A program made the position numbers and the translations under genes. This document shows, in pieces, positions 1 to 7,407 of a stretch of 64,000 bases of DNA (its first letter is position 1; every line of letters begins with the position of its first letter). The stretch is from assembly GCA_910578475.1 (NCBI GenBank), contig CAJTRK010000005.1:1-64000 (forward strand), written 5' to 3'. The DNA comes from an uncultured Lachnospiraceae bacterium (GTDB lineage Bacteria > Bacillota > Clostridia > Lachnospirales > Lachnospiraceae). The notes under the pieces are model-generated. The model saw only the letters and a list, made by a program, of their open reading frames with translations. It was not told the origin of the DNA and ran no database searches.

Positions 1-399
1 AGCGGTATCAGACAAATTCCAATGAGTGAAAAAGTGTATGAAGCGTTGGGGCGCGTGTTGGAGAACCGCAAGGGAGCGAAGCAGATCACCATTGACGGTT
101 ACAGCAATTTCCTTTTCCTCAACCGGGACGGCTGCCCGAAAACGAATGTGAACTATGCTACCATGTTCCGGGGGCTTGTGAAAAAGTACAACAAATGCCA
201 TGAGGAAGCGTTACCCAAAGTAATGACACCCCACACCCTGCGCCATACGTTTTGCACCAACTTAGCCAATGCCGGAATGAACCCGAAAGCGTTACAGTAT
301 ATCATGGGACATTCCAACATCACCATGACGCTGAACTATTACGCACACGCAACATTCGCTTCCGCAAGGGCTGAAATGGAAAGGCTGATTGCAGCATAG
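1..399 (+). CDS. int: Tyrosine recombinase (integrase), C-terminal part
   Basis: This is the catalytic C-terminal part of a phage/ICE-type tyrosine recombinase. It excises and integrates the element by strand exchange through a covalent tyrosine intermediate. The frame is open to the first base of the window, so the N-terminal arm-binding and core-binding domains are missing only because of the window edge. Visible motifs are HTLRHTFCT (the H-x-x-R box), GHSNITMTLNYYAH (second catalytic His region followed by the nucleophilic Tyr), and a short Ala-rich tail. The wording NAGMNPKALQYIMGHSNI is typical of Tn916/Tn1549-type Int proteins. No excisionase gene is visible, which fits its usual position upstream of int. 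Confidence 0.93.
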   Translation, partial: SGIRQIPMSEKVYEALGRVLENRKGAKQITIDGYSNFLFLNRDGCPKTNVNYATMFRGLVKKYNKCHEEALPKVMTPHTLRHTFCTNLANAGMNPKALQYIMGHSNITMTLNYYAHATFASARAEMERLIAA

Positions 400-464
400 C
401 CGCAGACGGATTTACTACTTCTTTTACTACCATTGAGAGGGAAAACCTAAAAAGTTATGAGGGT

Positions 465-541
465 ATATGAGAACTTCTCCCCATATCTAAAATGCCGGGA
501 AAGCCCGAAAATACGGGCTATACCGACATATAAGAACTTCT
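465..541 (+). repeat. Direct-repeat pair, likely integrase arm sites
   Basis: ATATGAGAACTTCT (465-478) recurs as ATATAAGAACTTCT (528-541), one mismatch in 14, 63 bp apart, between the integrase stop codon and the element end. Tn916-type integrases bind such short direct repeats near each end through their N-terminal domain. Between the two lies a small hairpin, GCCCG..CGGGC, around 503-518. Role is inferred from position and spacing. Confidence 0.55.
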
Positions 542-551
542 AAAGAGATAA

Positions 552-1106
552 TCTAAATTCACCATAAATTTTCTGTTAAAACCTTCCAAAATGAACGAAC
601 TGGAAGAGGCTATGGACACCGTTACCAAACGGCTGGAGGAGGCGGAGCAGCGGGAAGAGCGCATGTTACAGAGCGTGACGCCGGACACGGCTTTTTATAA
701 GGAGCCTGTTCCTGATAGCGGTACGGCATCCGATGCGGTTTCCGCGGCGGAAGAGGAGCGGGAAATACCGGGCCAGAGCGAGGCGAACAGTTTTATCGTA
801 AAAAATGCGTTGGAATATATCCGCGAGAACTCGCAGGAAAAATTGCGTCTTGTCGATGTGGCGGAACAGGTCTACGTCAGCCAGTGGCATTTATCCAAAC
901 TGCTGAATAAACATACGGGCAAGACGTTTTCGGATATTCTGAACAGCGCCCGTATGGAAAAGGCAAGAGAGCTGTTGAAAGACCCCTCTCTGCGTATTTA
1001 CGACGTGGCGGAAATGGTAGGATTCCAGGATTTGGCCCATTTTTCCAGAGTCTTTAAGAAGATGGAAGGAATGTCGGCGAACGAATACCGCAATACACAG
1101 ACCTGA
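552..1106 (+). pseudogene. 3' part of a YesN-type response regulator gene, split by the element
   Basis: Reading back from the first ATG (591), the frame stays open to 552 and reads FLLKPSKMNELEEAM. This matches the end of a receiver domain, where the invariant Lys-Pro lies in beta5-alpha5. The chromosomal gene therefore began upstream and lost its 5' part, including the phospho-acceptor Asp, to the integrated element. What remains is the receiver end, a charged helical linker (about residues 15-75) and an intact AraC-type double helix-turn-helix DNA-binding domain (last about 105 residues, with KARELLKDPSLRIYDVAEMVGF and HFSRVFKK-type motifs). A truncated protein could start at 591, but no good ribosome binding site is seen there. 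The partner histidine kinase is not in the window. Confidence 0.85.
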
Positions 1107-1118
1107 TGAAGGGTTGGA

Positions 1119-1302
1119 AATCACCGAACGGCAGCCGCCTGGCCGAAGCATATTCTCTGTGGGAGACACGCTCCCGCTCCGCTAAAAATGTAGCGGTACT
1201 AAGGATTTTGCGCCACAAGTGCCTCAAAATCCAAATGCCGACATTTTTACAGGGTCTCCCACAGAGAATATGCTTCGGCCAGGCGGCTGCCGTTCGGTGA
1301 TT
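1119..1302 (-). repeat. Long palindromic element, copy A
   Basis: Two perfect 48-bp inverted arms (1119-1166 and 1255-1302) flank an 88-bp core. On the minus strand the core contains the blocks shared with the other copies: GTCGG..TTTGG, TTAGTACCGCTAC and GCGGAGCGGGAGCGTG. The arm sequence is unrelated to the arms of the other copies. It starts 13 bp after the stop codon of the split regulator gene. No transposase, terminal U-tract or convincing coding frame is present, so it is neither an ordinary insertion sequence nor a simple terminator. Confidence 0.85.
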
Positions 1303-1328
1303 AATTATGATTTTGCATCGTTTTTATC

Positions 1329-1357
1329 TTGATACTTTCCAAAGAACATAGTAGAAT
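1329..1357 (+). promoter_or_regulatory. Probable sigma-A promoter of malQ
   Basis: TTGATA and TAGAAT are separated by 17 bp, placed about 55 bp upstream of the malQ start codon. No other candidate is better placed, and the upstream palindrome isolates malQ from the split regulator gene. Confidence 0.6.
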
Positions 1358-1411
1358 AATAAAAAATATTCGAAAATTTTCGTTCGCGGCGGCGGACAGA
1401 AGGGGAAATCA

Positions 1412-2890
1412 ATGAGAAAGAGCGGTGTATTATTACCGGTTTCCAGCATTCCGTCCAAATACGGAATCGGAACCTTTTCCAAACAGGCATATGAGTTTAT
1501 CGACATGCTGGCACAGGCGGGTCAGCGTTACTGGCAGATACTGCCGCTTGGCCCGACCGGCTACGGCGATTCGCCGTATCAGTCATTTTCTACTTTTGCG
1601 GGAAATCCTTATTATATTGATTTGGAAACGCTGGTTGAAGAGGGACTCCTGACAAAAGAGGACTGTGACCGGTATGATTTCGGCGACAATATAGAGTATA
1701 TCGATTATGAGAAAATCTATTTGTCCCGTTTTCGGGTGCTGCGTACCGCTTTTGAGAACAGCCATATCGAACAGGATGAAAAATTCCGGGAATTTGTTCA
1801 TGAAAACGGTTATTGGCTGGATGATTACGCCCTTTATATGGCGGTGAAAAATTCTTTTGACGGCGTGAGCTTCATCGAGTGGGACGAGGATATCAAGCTT
1901 CGTAAAGAAGATGCCTTAAAGTCTTATCGAAATAAATATAAAGAAGAAATTGTTTTTTATCAGTTTCAGCAGTTCTTATTCGCGAAACAGTGGTCAGCAT
2001 TGAAGGCGTATGCCAACGAAAAGGAAATTCAGATTATCGGAGATATCCCGATTTACGTTGCATTTGACAGCGCGGACACATGGGCGAATCCGACGCTTTT
2101 TCAGTTGGATGAGAACCTGACGCCGTTAGCGGTTGCCGGCTGCCCGCCGGATTCTTTTTCGGCAACGGGACAGCTTTGGGGAAATCCGCTGTACCGGTGG
2201 GATTATCACAAAGAAACGGATTATGAATGGTGGATGAAACGAATCGCGTACTGCTTTACGCTGTACGATGTGGTCAGAATCGACCATTTCAGAGGATTCG
2301 ACGAATATTATTCCATCCCGTACGGCGATTTGACGGCGGAGTTCGGTCATTGGGAAAAAGGGCCGGGGTATGATATTTTTCAGACGATGAAGGAGAAGCT
2401 TGGGAAAAAGGCGGTTATCGCGGAGGATTTGGGATTTTTGACCGATTCGGTCCTGAAACTTGTAAAAAAGAGCGGCTATCCGGGGATGAAAATTTTGCAG
2501 TTCGCTTTTGATTCCAGAGAAGAAAGCGATTATCTGCCGCATAATTATACGGCAAACAGCGTCGTATACACGGGAACGCACGATAACGATACGGTGCTCG
2601 GCTGGATTGAGTCGCTGAACCGGCATGACAGGGCTTTTGCCAAACGGTATCTGAATATCCGTTCCAATCGTGAAATTCAGTGGGAGTTCATTCGGGCGGC
2701 GATGTCCAGCGTTTCGGACACCTGTATCATTCCGATGCAGGATTATCTTGGACTTGGTGCGGAAGCGAGAATCAATGTGCCCTCTACGCTCGGGACAAAC
2801 TGGAAGTGGCGGATGCTGCCCGGTGCATTTGACGAAGAGCTGGCGCAGCGCATCAGACAGATGACGAAGTTATATGGAAGAATTTCCTGA
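1412..2890 (+). CDS. malQ: 4-alpha-glucanotransferase (amylomaltase, GH77)
   Basis: Transfers alpha-1,4-glucan segments between maltodextrins, releasing glucose; a cytoplasmic step in maltodextrin or glycogen use. The 492-residue length and N-terminal RKSGVLLPVSSIPSKYGIG are classic for bacterial MalQ. Catalytic signatures are RIDHFRGF (nucleophile Asp), VIAEDLG (acid/base Glu) and TGTHDNDTVLGW (transition-state Asp). The ATG is preceded by GAAGGGGAAAT. It stands alone: no glycogen phosphorylase or maltose transporter is adjacent, although a GH13 enzyme that could share its substrates lies about 50 kb downstream. A strong hairpin terminator follows. Confidence 0.97.
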   Translation: MRKSGVLLPVSSIPSKYGIGTFSKQAYEFIDMLAQAGQRYWQILPLGPTGYGDSPYQSFSTFAGNPYYIDLETLVEEGLLTKEDCDRYDFGDNIEYIDYEKIYLSRFRVLRTAFENSHIEQDEKFREFVHENGYWLDDYALYMAVKNSFDGVSFIEWDEDIKLRKEDALKSYRNKYKEEIVFYQFQQFLFAKQWSALKAYANEKEIQIIGDIPIYVAFDSADTWANPTLFQLDENLTPLAVAGCPPDSFSATGQLWGNPLYRWDYHKETDYEWWMKRIAYCFTLYDVVRIDHFRGFDEYYSIPYGDLTAEFGHWEKGPGYDIFQTMKEKLGKKAVIAEDLGFLTDSVLKLVKKSGYPGMKILQFAFDSREESDYLPHNYTANSVVYTGTHDNDTVLGWIESLNRHDRAFAKRYLNIRSNREIQWEFIRAAMSSVSDTCIIPMQDYLGLGAEARINVPSTLGTNWKWRMLPGAFDEELAQRIRQMTKLYGRIS

Positions 2891-2895
2891 TAAAT

Positions 2896-2945
2896 GAGAC
2901 AGAACCTGTTTGCATATTCATTGCAAAACAGGTTCTGTTTGTTGT
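2896..2945 (+). terminator. Rho-independent terminator after malQ
   Basis: ACAGAACCTGTTT pairs perfectly with AAACAGGTTCTGT across a 14-nt loop, followed by a T-rich stretch. It sits a few bases after the malQ stop codon. Confidence 0.85.
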
Positions 2946-3078
2946 TAATCGGGTTCAACGCCGATAAGATTTCTCCAAACCGATATCAATACAGGATTGC
3001 TCAAGTATATTCTTTGCCGATATTACAGGGCGGTGACGTAATGATTCATTTAATGGAATGAATTGTTTTTTAATAAGC

Positions 3079-3612
3079 TTATGACTTCACGATTTCATAA
3101 AAATGCGACAGTGTTTCACGTTCATCATATAAGTCCTGATAAAGCCGGGTATCAGTAACGTGAAAACCGGCTTTTTCCAATGTTTTACAGGATGCGATAT
3201 TGTCTGTTCTGGCCGTGGCCATGAACAGACTGACCCGGCCGGATGTCAGAAAGTATTCTACAAGCGCGCGCAGGGCTTCGGCGGCATATCCTCTGCCCCG
3301 GAACTTTGCGCCGATGAAATAGGTAACGCCGATTTTCTGAAAATCTTCATAAAAAGAAGTGCCAACGGAACCAACGACCGTCCGGCTGTCCTTTTCTTCT
3401 ATGACATAAGCCAGATATTCTCTGTCCGGATTATTTTCCGAATCTAACTGTATTGCTTCTTTGATAAAATCACCCATCCATTTGCCGCATTCGCTGCAGT
3501 CTCCGAAAATTTCCGTGAGGCTTCCGTCGGACGCCATTTCGATAAAAGGTTTTTCATCGGATAATTGAATGCTGCGAACGAGCAGGCGTTGTGTTTCCAG
3601 ATTCATGTTCAA
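3079..3612 (-). CDS. GNAT-family N-acetyltransferase (RimJ/RimL-like)
   Basis: A 177-residue acetyl-CoA-dependent acyltransferase of the RimJ/RimL type. These acetylate the alpha-amino group of ribosomal proteins or small-molecule amines; the substrate here is unknown. The start LETQRLLVRSIQLSDEKPF is typical, and FRGRGYAAEALRALVEYF supplies the acetyl-CoA pyrophosphate loop (R-x-x-G-x-[GA]). The closing NIASCKTLEKAGF is the usual C-terminal motif of this subfamily. It ends a two-gene minus-strand unit after the CYTH gene, with 17 bp between them, so co-transcription is likely. Confidence 0.9.
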   Translation of the reverse strand: MNMNLETQRLLVRSIQLSDEKPFIEMASDGSLTEIFGDCSECGKWMGDFIKEAIQLDSENNPDREYLAYVIEEKDSRTVVGSVGTSFYEDFQKIGVTYFIGAKFRGRGYAAEALRALVEYFLTSGRVSLFMATARTDNIASCKTLEKAGFHVTDTRLYQDLYDERETLSHFYEIVKS

Positions 3613-3629
3613 AATATCTCCAGTAATTT

Positions 3630-4121
3630 TTATATTTTTTTCCGGCTCAGGTTGGAATTGTGGTAAGCCGGGTCGGTTGTCACATCTTTTAAAAACCAGT
3701 CAACGGGGCAGAAGGCTGCAGCCATTTCTTCATTGGGAAATTCCACTTCCGCAATAACGAGATTTTCAAATGGCGCGTCAAAAATATCCAGTTCTATGGT
3801 TAGACTGATTTGGTCAATCGAAAATTGAAAATCTGACGTAAATGTCGGATGCTCAATCGGTATGAGATACCGTTTTTTTGCGATAATATTTCCGTCAGCC
3901 TTTTCGCGTAGATGATAATAGGAATCCTTGTTTAATGGAAGGTTGTATTCTTCCCTCGCCATCAGACCTTTCCCTTTATAGGTGAGATAGTATTCTTCAT
4001 CCTGTTTCCTGATTCTGACAACCGGGTCGGTATTCAGATAAGCCTGTTCAATATGATGGAAGGAATATTGACTCAGTTGTTCGGGCAAAGATTTGACCGT
4101 AAATTTACGTTCGATTTCCAT
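3630..4121 (-). CDS. CYTH domain protein
   Basis: CYTH proteins form an eight-strand tunnel that binds triphosphates and divalent metal. Known members are class IV adenylate cyclase, thiamine triphosphatase and inorganic triphosphatase; which activity applies here is not visible. The N-terminal MEIERKF is the signature E-x-E-x-K. Alternating acidic/basic strands follow (VRIRKQ, YLTYKGKG, REEYNL, IAKKRYLI, TIELDIF, AEVEF). I chose the ATG at 4121, next to the signature. An in-frame ATG at 4133 lies directly after AAAGG and would add MVIF; this AAAGG-T-ATGGTT arrangement recurs at other genes in the window. Confidence 0.9.
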   Translation of the reverse strand: MEIERKFTVKSLPEQLSQYSFHHIEQAYLNTDPVVRIRKQDEEYYLTYKGKGLMAREEYNLPLNKDSYYHLREKADGNIIAKKRYLIPIEHPTFTSDFQFSIDQISLTIELDIFDAPFENLVIAEVEFPNEEMAAAFCPVDWFLKDVTTDPAYHNSNLSRKKI

Positions 4122-4221
4122 AAAAATAACCATACCTTTCCATAGCCTGCGAATTTGTGCCTACACCGTCCATGCTTCCCGATTCTGCGTTTTCCCAGTA
4201 GCATAAACCCCCCACATCTGC

Positions 4222-4227
4222 TATAAT
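4222..4227 (+). promoter_or_regulatory. Possible extended -10 promoter of the DJ-1/PfpI gene
   Basis: TGCTATAAT (TGn plus a perfect -10) lies upstream of the tandem hairpin repeats, with no recognisable -35 box. If used, the 94-bp repeats would form the 5' leader of the DJ-1/PfpI mRNA. Confidence 0.35.
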
Positions 4228-4244
4228 CTATTATATACTAACCG

Positions 4245-4453
4245 CCAAAGAAAAACAAGCGACGCGAAGCGACATTTGTTTTTCAGGCGGTTAGAAACGA
4301 GCAAACGCCCGAAGAATTCGGACAGAGAGCGCGAAGCGCGAGTTTGCGAGTGAAGCGAGCCAAAGAAAAACAAGCGACGCAAAGCGTCATTTGTTTTTCA
4401 GGCGGTTAGTAACGAGCAAACGTCCGAAGAATTCGGACAGAGAGCGCGAAGCG
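4245..4453 (+). repeat. Two direct copies of a 94-bp hairpin-rich repeat
   Basis: Unit 1 (4245-4338) and unit 2 (4360-4453) differ at about four positions and are separated by 21 bp that include GAGTGAAGCGAG. Each unit contains a terminator-like hairpin, AAAAACAA..GCG..TTGTTTTT, and a second palindrome around GAATTC (TCCGAAGAATTCGGA in unit 2). In unit 2, changes inside the stems improve the pairing. The pair fills the space between the CYTH and DJ-1/PfpI genes, and the second copy ends about 20 bp before the DJ-1 ribosome binding site. No transposase or terminal duplication is seen. Confidence 0.8.
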
Positions 4454-4490
4454 AAAAAAGGAAAAAGTGAAGCGGAAGGAGCAATGGAAG

Positions 4491-5063
4491 ATGAGCAAGG
4501 TATGTGTTTTTTTTGCAGAAGGATATGAGGAAATCGAGGCGTTGACCGTAGTGGACATTCTGCGCAGAGGAAATATAGACGTGGATATGGTATCCGTGAC
4601 GGGAGCAAAAAGCGTAACGGGTTCTCACAATATTACGGTGGAAATGGACAAATTATTTGAAGAAGTTGATTTTGACAAGACAGATATGATTGTACTGCCG
4701 GGCGGCGGTCCGGGAACAAAAGGGCTGGAAGCGACAGAAGCGTTAATGAAACAGGTGGATGCTTTTTATGAAAAAGGAAAATACATTGCGGCTATCTGCG
4801 CGGCGCCGAGCATTTTCGGACATCGTGGTATTTTAAATGGAAGAAAGGCATGTTCATATCCGACCTTTGAAAGTCATCTGGAAGGCGCGGATGTAAGCAA
4901 AGAGCCGGTGACCGTATCGGACAACGTCATTACAAGCCGCGGCATGGGAACGGCGCTTCCGTTTGCGTTGAAACTTCTGGCCTTATTTGCCGGGGAAGAA
5001 GCGGCGCAGCAAATGAAAGAAACGATTGTTTTTCTCCCTTTTCAGAATTGTGTATCCATGTAA
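4491..5063 (+). CDS. DJ-1/PfpI family protein (YajL/ThiJ-like)
   Basis: A 190-residue class I glutamine-amidotransferase-like fold protein. DJ-1/YajL members act as oxidative-stress-linked deglycases, chaperones or glyoxalases; the exact role here is not known. The sequence shows FFAEGYEEIEALTVVDILRR (Glu of the active site), VLPGGGPGTKGL, and AAICAAPSIFG with the nucleophilic-elbow Cys. The ATG at 4491 follows GGAAGGAG; an in-frame GTG at 4467 is less likely. The last nine residues are somewhat atypical for the family. Its leader carries the tandem hairpin repeats. Confidence 0.9.
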   Translation: MSKVCVFFAEGYEEIEALTVVDILRRGNIDVDMVSVTGAKSVTGSHNITVEMDKLFEEVDFDKTDMIVLPGGGPGTKGLEATEALMKQVDAFYEKGKYIAAICAAPSIFGHRGILNGRKACSYPTFESHLEGADVSKEPVTVSDNVITSRGMGTALPFALKLLALFAGEEAAQQMKETIVFLPFQNCVSM

Positions 5064-5300
5064 AACGAACTTATAAATATGATGTATTGTAAGTAGTCAG
5101 GCAGGAGAAATATCTGATATGCAAGCATTATATATTTCATAGTATATTGATATGTTAAATTTTATTGAAGTGCGTGTTATCATTTCTTGCGCATCTAAAG
5201 TTTAAGTATTATGACACAAATTGGCTTTTTGAAAGAATATCAAAAATAGAATACAATGTGAAATATTTTGTTGCACAAAATTGCCATCGGAGGCGGACTT

Positions 5301-6431
5301 GTGAATAATAAAAAAATGGACATAATAAACGATAGAGAATTCACTTCTTTATTTCAAAAATCAAAAGAGCTGATTGATAATGCCAGAAGCAATATGGGAC
5401 AGATGGCAAATACAATTACAGTCATTACAAGTTTTTTGCTTGGACATTATATTATTGAACAGGAACAGCAGGGACAGGAACGCGCAAAATATGGCTCAAA
5501 GATTATTGATTCCTTATCTGCATATCTTACAAAAGAATACGGAAGAGGATTTTCCAGAAGTAATGCTGCAGGAATGAGACAGTTCTACATGACTTATAAG
5601 GACAGAGAAGATGAAATTATCCAATCGCAGATTGGACAATTGGGACAGGGAATCGAAATTGTCCAATCGGGAATTGGACAATTGGACATCATGTATTCCA
5701 AATTGCCATTTAAACTGAGTTGGACGCACTATCAGGTACTTATGCGCATTGAAGATAAAGAAGAGAGAGATTTTTATGAGAAAGAAGCGATATATTCCGG
5801 TTGGAATGTATCTACTTTAAAAAGGCAGTATCATTCCAGCCTTTATGAAAGGCTTGCTTTAAGCAGGAATAAAGATGATGTACTGCGACTGGCAAATGAG
5901 GGTGCAATACCGCAAAAGCCGGAGGATATTTTACATACACCATATATTCTGGAGTTTGCTGGATTGGAGGATAAGGCATCTTACCATGAAAGTGATTTGG
6001 AATCGGCAGTCATTGATAAAATGCAGAAATTTTTGTTGGAATTGGGGAAAGGTTTTTTGTTTGAACAGCGTCAGAAGCGTTTTACGTTCCATGACAAAAA
6101 TTTTTATGTTGATTTAATTCTATATAACCGTTTATTGCGGTGCTATGTGCTTATTGATTTTAAGGTAGATGAGCTTACTCATCAGGATTTAGGACAAATG
6201 CAGATGTATGTCAATTATTATGACCGTTATGAAAGAATAGAAGGAGAAAATCCAACAATCGGCATTCTGCTTTGCAAAAAAAGTGATGAAGCACTGGTTG
6301 ACTTGACATTGCCGGAAGATGCCAATATTTATGCAAAAGAGTACGAATTATATCTGCCGGACAAAAAAATATTGCAACGAAAGTTAAAAGAATGGCTTGA
6401 TGAAGAACATGACAAAAACAGTGAGGTATAG
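5301..6431 (+). CDS. DUF1016 / YhcG-type PDDEXK nuclease-fold protein
   Basis: A 376-residue protein with the DUF1016 N-terminal domain (about residues 10-150) and a C-terminal nuclease-fold domain of the YhcG type. The core motif region is FYVDLILYNRLL..YVLIDFK, followed by DLGQMQMYVNYYD. Such proteins occur as single genes and next to restriction or toxin systems; their biological role is not settled. The GTG start follows CGGAGGCGG with 5-bp spacing. The middle (about residues 105-135) contains a short repeated IGQL/IVQSGIGQLD stretch encoded by inverted TTGGACAATTGG-type DNA. The gene and its flanks are clearly more AT-rich than the neighbours and have no functional partner, suggesting acquisition. 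Confidence 0.88.
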   Translation: MNNKKMDIINDREFTSLFQKSKELIDNARSNMGQMANTITVITSFLLGHYIIEQEQQGQERAKYGSKIIDSLSAYLTKEYGRGFSRSNAAGMRQFYMTYKDREDEIIQSQIGQLGQGIEIVQSGIGQLDIMYSKLPFKLSWTHYQVLMRIEDKEERDFYEKEAIYSGWNVSTLKRQYHSSLYERLALSRNKDDVLRLANEGAIPQKPEDILHTPYILEFAGLEDKASYHESDLESAVIDKMQKFLLELGKGFLFEQRQKRFTFHDKNFYVDLILYNRLLRCYVLIDFKVDELTHQDLGQMQMYVNYYDRYERIEGENPTIGILLCKKSDEALVDLTLPEDANIYAKEYELYLPDKKILQRKLKEWLDEEHDKNSEV

Positions 6432-6454
6432 AAATTCTTCTGTTTTTACTTTAT

Positions 6455-6489
6455 TAGGGCTGATTTGGAAACTACTAAAATCAGCCCTA
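6455..6489 (+). terminator. Hairpin after the DUF1016 gene
   Basis: TAGGGCTGATTT pairs perfectly with AAATCAGCCCTA across an 11-nt loop. The tail, ATGCCTATAATTTTTA, is only partly T-rich, so this is a probable rather than certain terminator. Confidence 0.6.
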
Positions 6490-7130
6490 ATGCCTATAAT
6501 TTTTATGAAATTTACCACAGTTCTAATGAATCTTCTGTATCCACCCACATCTGCATATTACCCTCAAGGTAAAGGCGGGCATATTTAAGGGGTTCGTCGA
6601 TTTCGAGGGTATTTAAGGGAAGTAGTCATTAGTCCTTTCTCTGCTTCCCAACAGTCAATTCTCAAAAGATACTCTGCGGTAGCTGCTATATCTATGCTGT
6701 TGTGATGTATGTTGTATTTTTCAAGGGGGTGAGAACTTTTTGGAGATAAGATATAGCAGTTATTAAATGTTATAAAAAGTATCTTATCAGAATTCCAGTT
6801 TAAAGAATTATTAGGCGGGTGTAACTTCAGTAATCATATGTAAGTATATGCATTATGCTACAAATTTTAAGTAGTGGATACACTTTTCCGAAAAGGGAGT
6901 TGCTTTCACAGAATATGTTTTAAACGAAATCTTTTCCGACTGGAAAAACTTACTAAAATATTTTCTTGCAATCCGTTCATACTAACATCAAGATAAGTGA
7001 TACAAACACGCTTACACAGAACCGGAAATTCAGCAATGAACTTCTGATAAACATCTGGGATAAGCGGTGCGAAAATCGCTTATCTCAAATATAGATAAAA
7101 GATGAAATGTATTTTCGGAGGTGAAAGAAA
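6490..7130. other. 641-bp AT-rich gap without a recognisable gene
   Basis: No reading frame here has a plausible ribosome binding site or family resemblance. Visible structure includes AGCTGCTATATCT (about 6680) matching AGATATAGCAGT (about 6747) as a distant inverted repeat, and GATAAGCG..CGCTTATC (about 7059-7084) just before the spore-protein gene. CATACTA near 6977 resembles a sigma-G -10 box but lies about 150 bp from the start codon and has no clear -35. The base composition matches the DUF1016 gene, so the gap may be the remainder of an acquired segment. Confidence 0.5.
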
Positions 7131-7331
7131 ATGGCAAGTAACAAAACGAATAGAGTTGAAGTTCCGGAAGCTAAGGCAGCTATGGACCGTTTCAAGACAG
7201 AGGTTGCTTCTGAGCTTGGTGTAAACCTGAAAGAAGGTTACAACGGTGACCTGACTTCCAAAGAAGCAGGTTCCATCGGTGGTGAGATGGTTCGTAGAAT
7301 GATTAAGAAACAGGAAGAGCAGATGAAATAA
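7131..7331 (+). CDS. Alpha/beta-type small acid-soluble spore protein
   Basis: A 66-residue DNA-binding protein of the dormant spore core. SASPs coat spore DNA in an A-like form, protect it from UV and chemical damage, and are degraded by the GPR protease at germination. EVASELGVNL contains the GPR recognition region, and GYNGDLTSKEAGSIGGEMVRRMI matches the second conserved motif. An AGGTGAAAG ribosome binding site precedes the ATG. Expression is expected late in the forespore under sigma-G, but no clean sigma-G promoter was found next to it. It shows that the host is a spore-former. Confidence 0.96.
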   Translation: MASNKTNRVEVPEAKAAMDRFKTEVASELGVNLKEGYNGDLTSKEAGSIGGEMVRRMIKKQEEQMK

Positions 7332-7376
7332 CTTCCGTTTCCAAAATCTTAAAACCGGAAAATCAGAAAAAAATGG

Positions 7377-7407
7377 CCCGTCTGTTTAACAGGCGGGTTG
7401 TTTTTTT
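7377..7407 (+). terminator. Rho-independent terminator after the spore-protein gene
   Basis: CCCGTCTG pairs with CAGGCGGG (one G-U pair) across TTTAA, followed by a seven-T run. Confidence 0.88.

Larger units (their letters stand above)
1..568 (+). mobile_element. Right end of a Tn916/Tn1549-like integrative conjugative element
   Basis: The window opens inside an integrase reading frame. It is followed by about 170 bp of AT-rich terminal DNA carrying two 14-bp direct repeats of the kind used as integrase arm-binding sites. The reading frame downstream of about position 552 is the second half of a response-regulator receiver domain, so the element/chromosome junction must lie at roughly 545-572; the exact base cannot be fixed without the other end or an empty-site homologue. 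The rest of the element lies upstream of the window. Assignment to the Tn916/Tn1549 group rests on the integrase C-terminus and is inference from family resemblance. Confidence 0.75.

Noticed and set aside
1106..1300. Short coding frame across palindrome copy A
   Set aside because: It is composed of the inverted arms and core, lacks a ribosome binding site and is not conserved in the other copies.
6970..6990. Sigma-G promoter of the spore-protein gene
   Set aside because: CATACTA resembles a sigma-G -10 element, but it lies about 150 bp upstream and lacks a matching -35.
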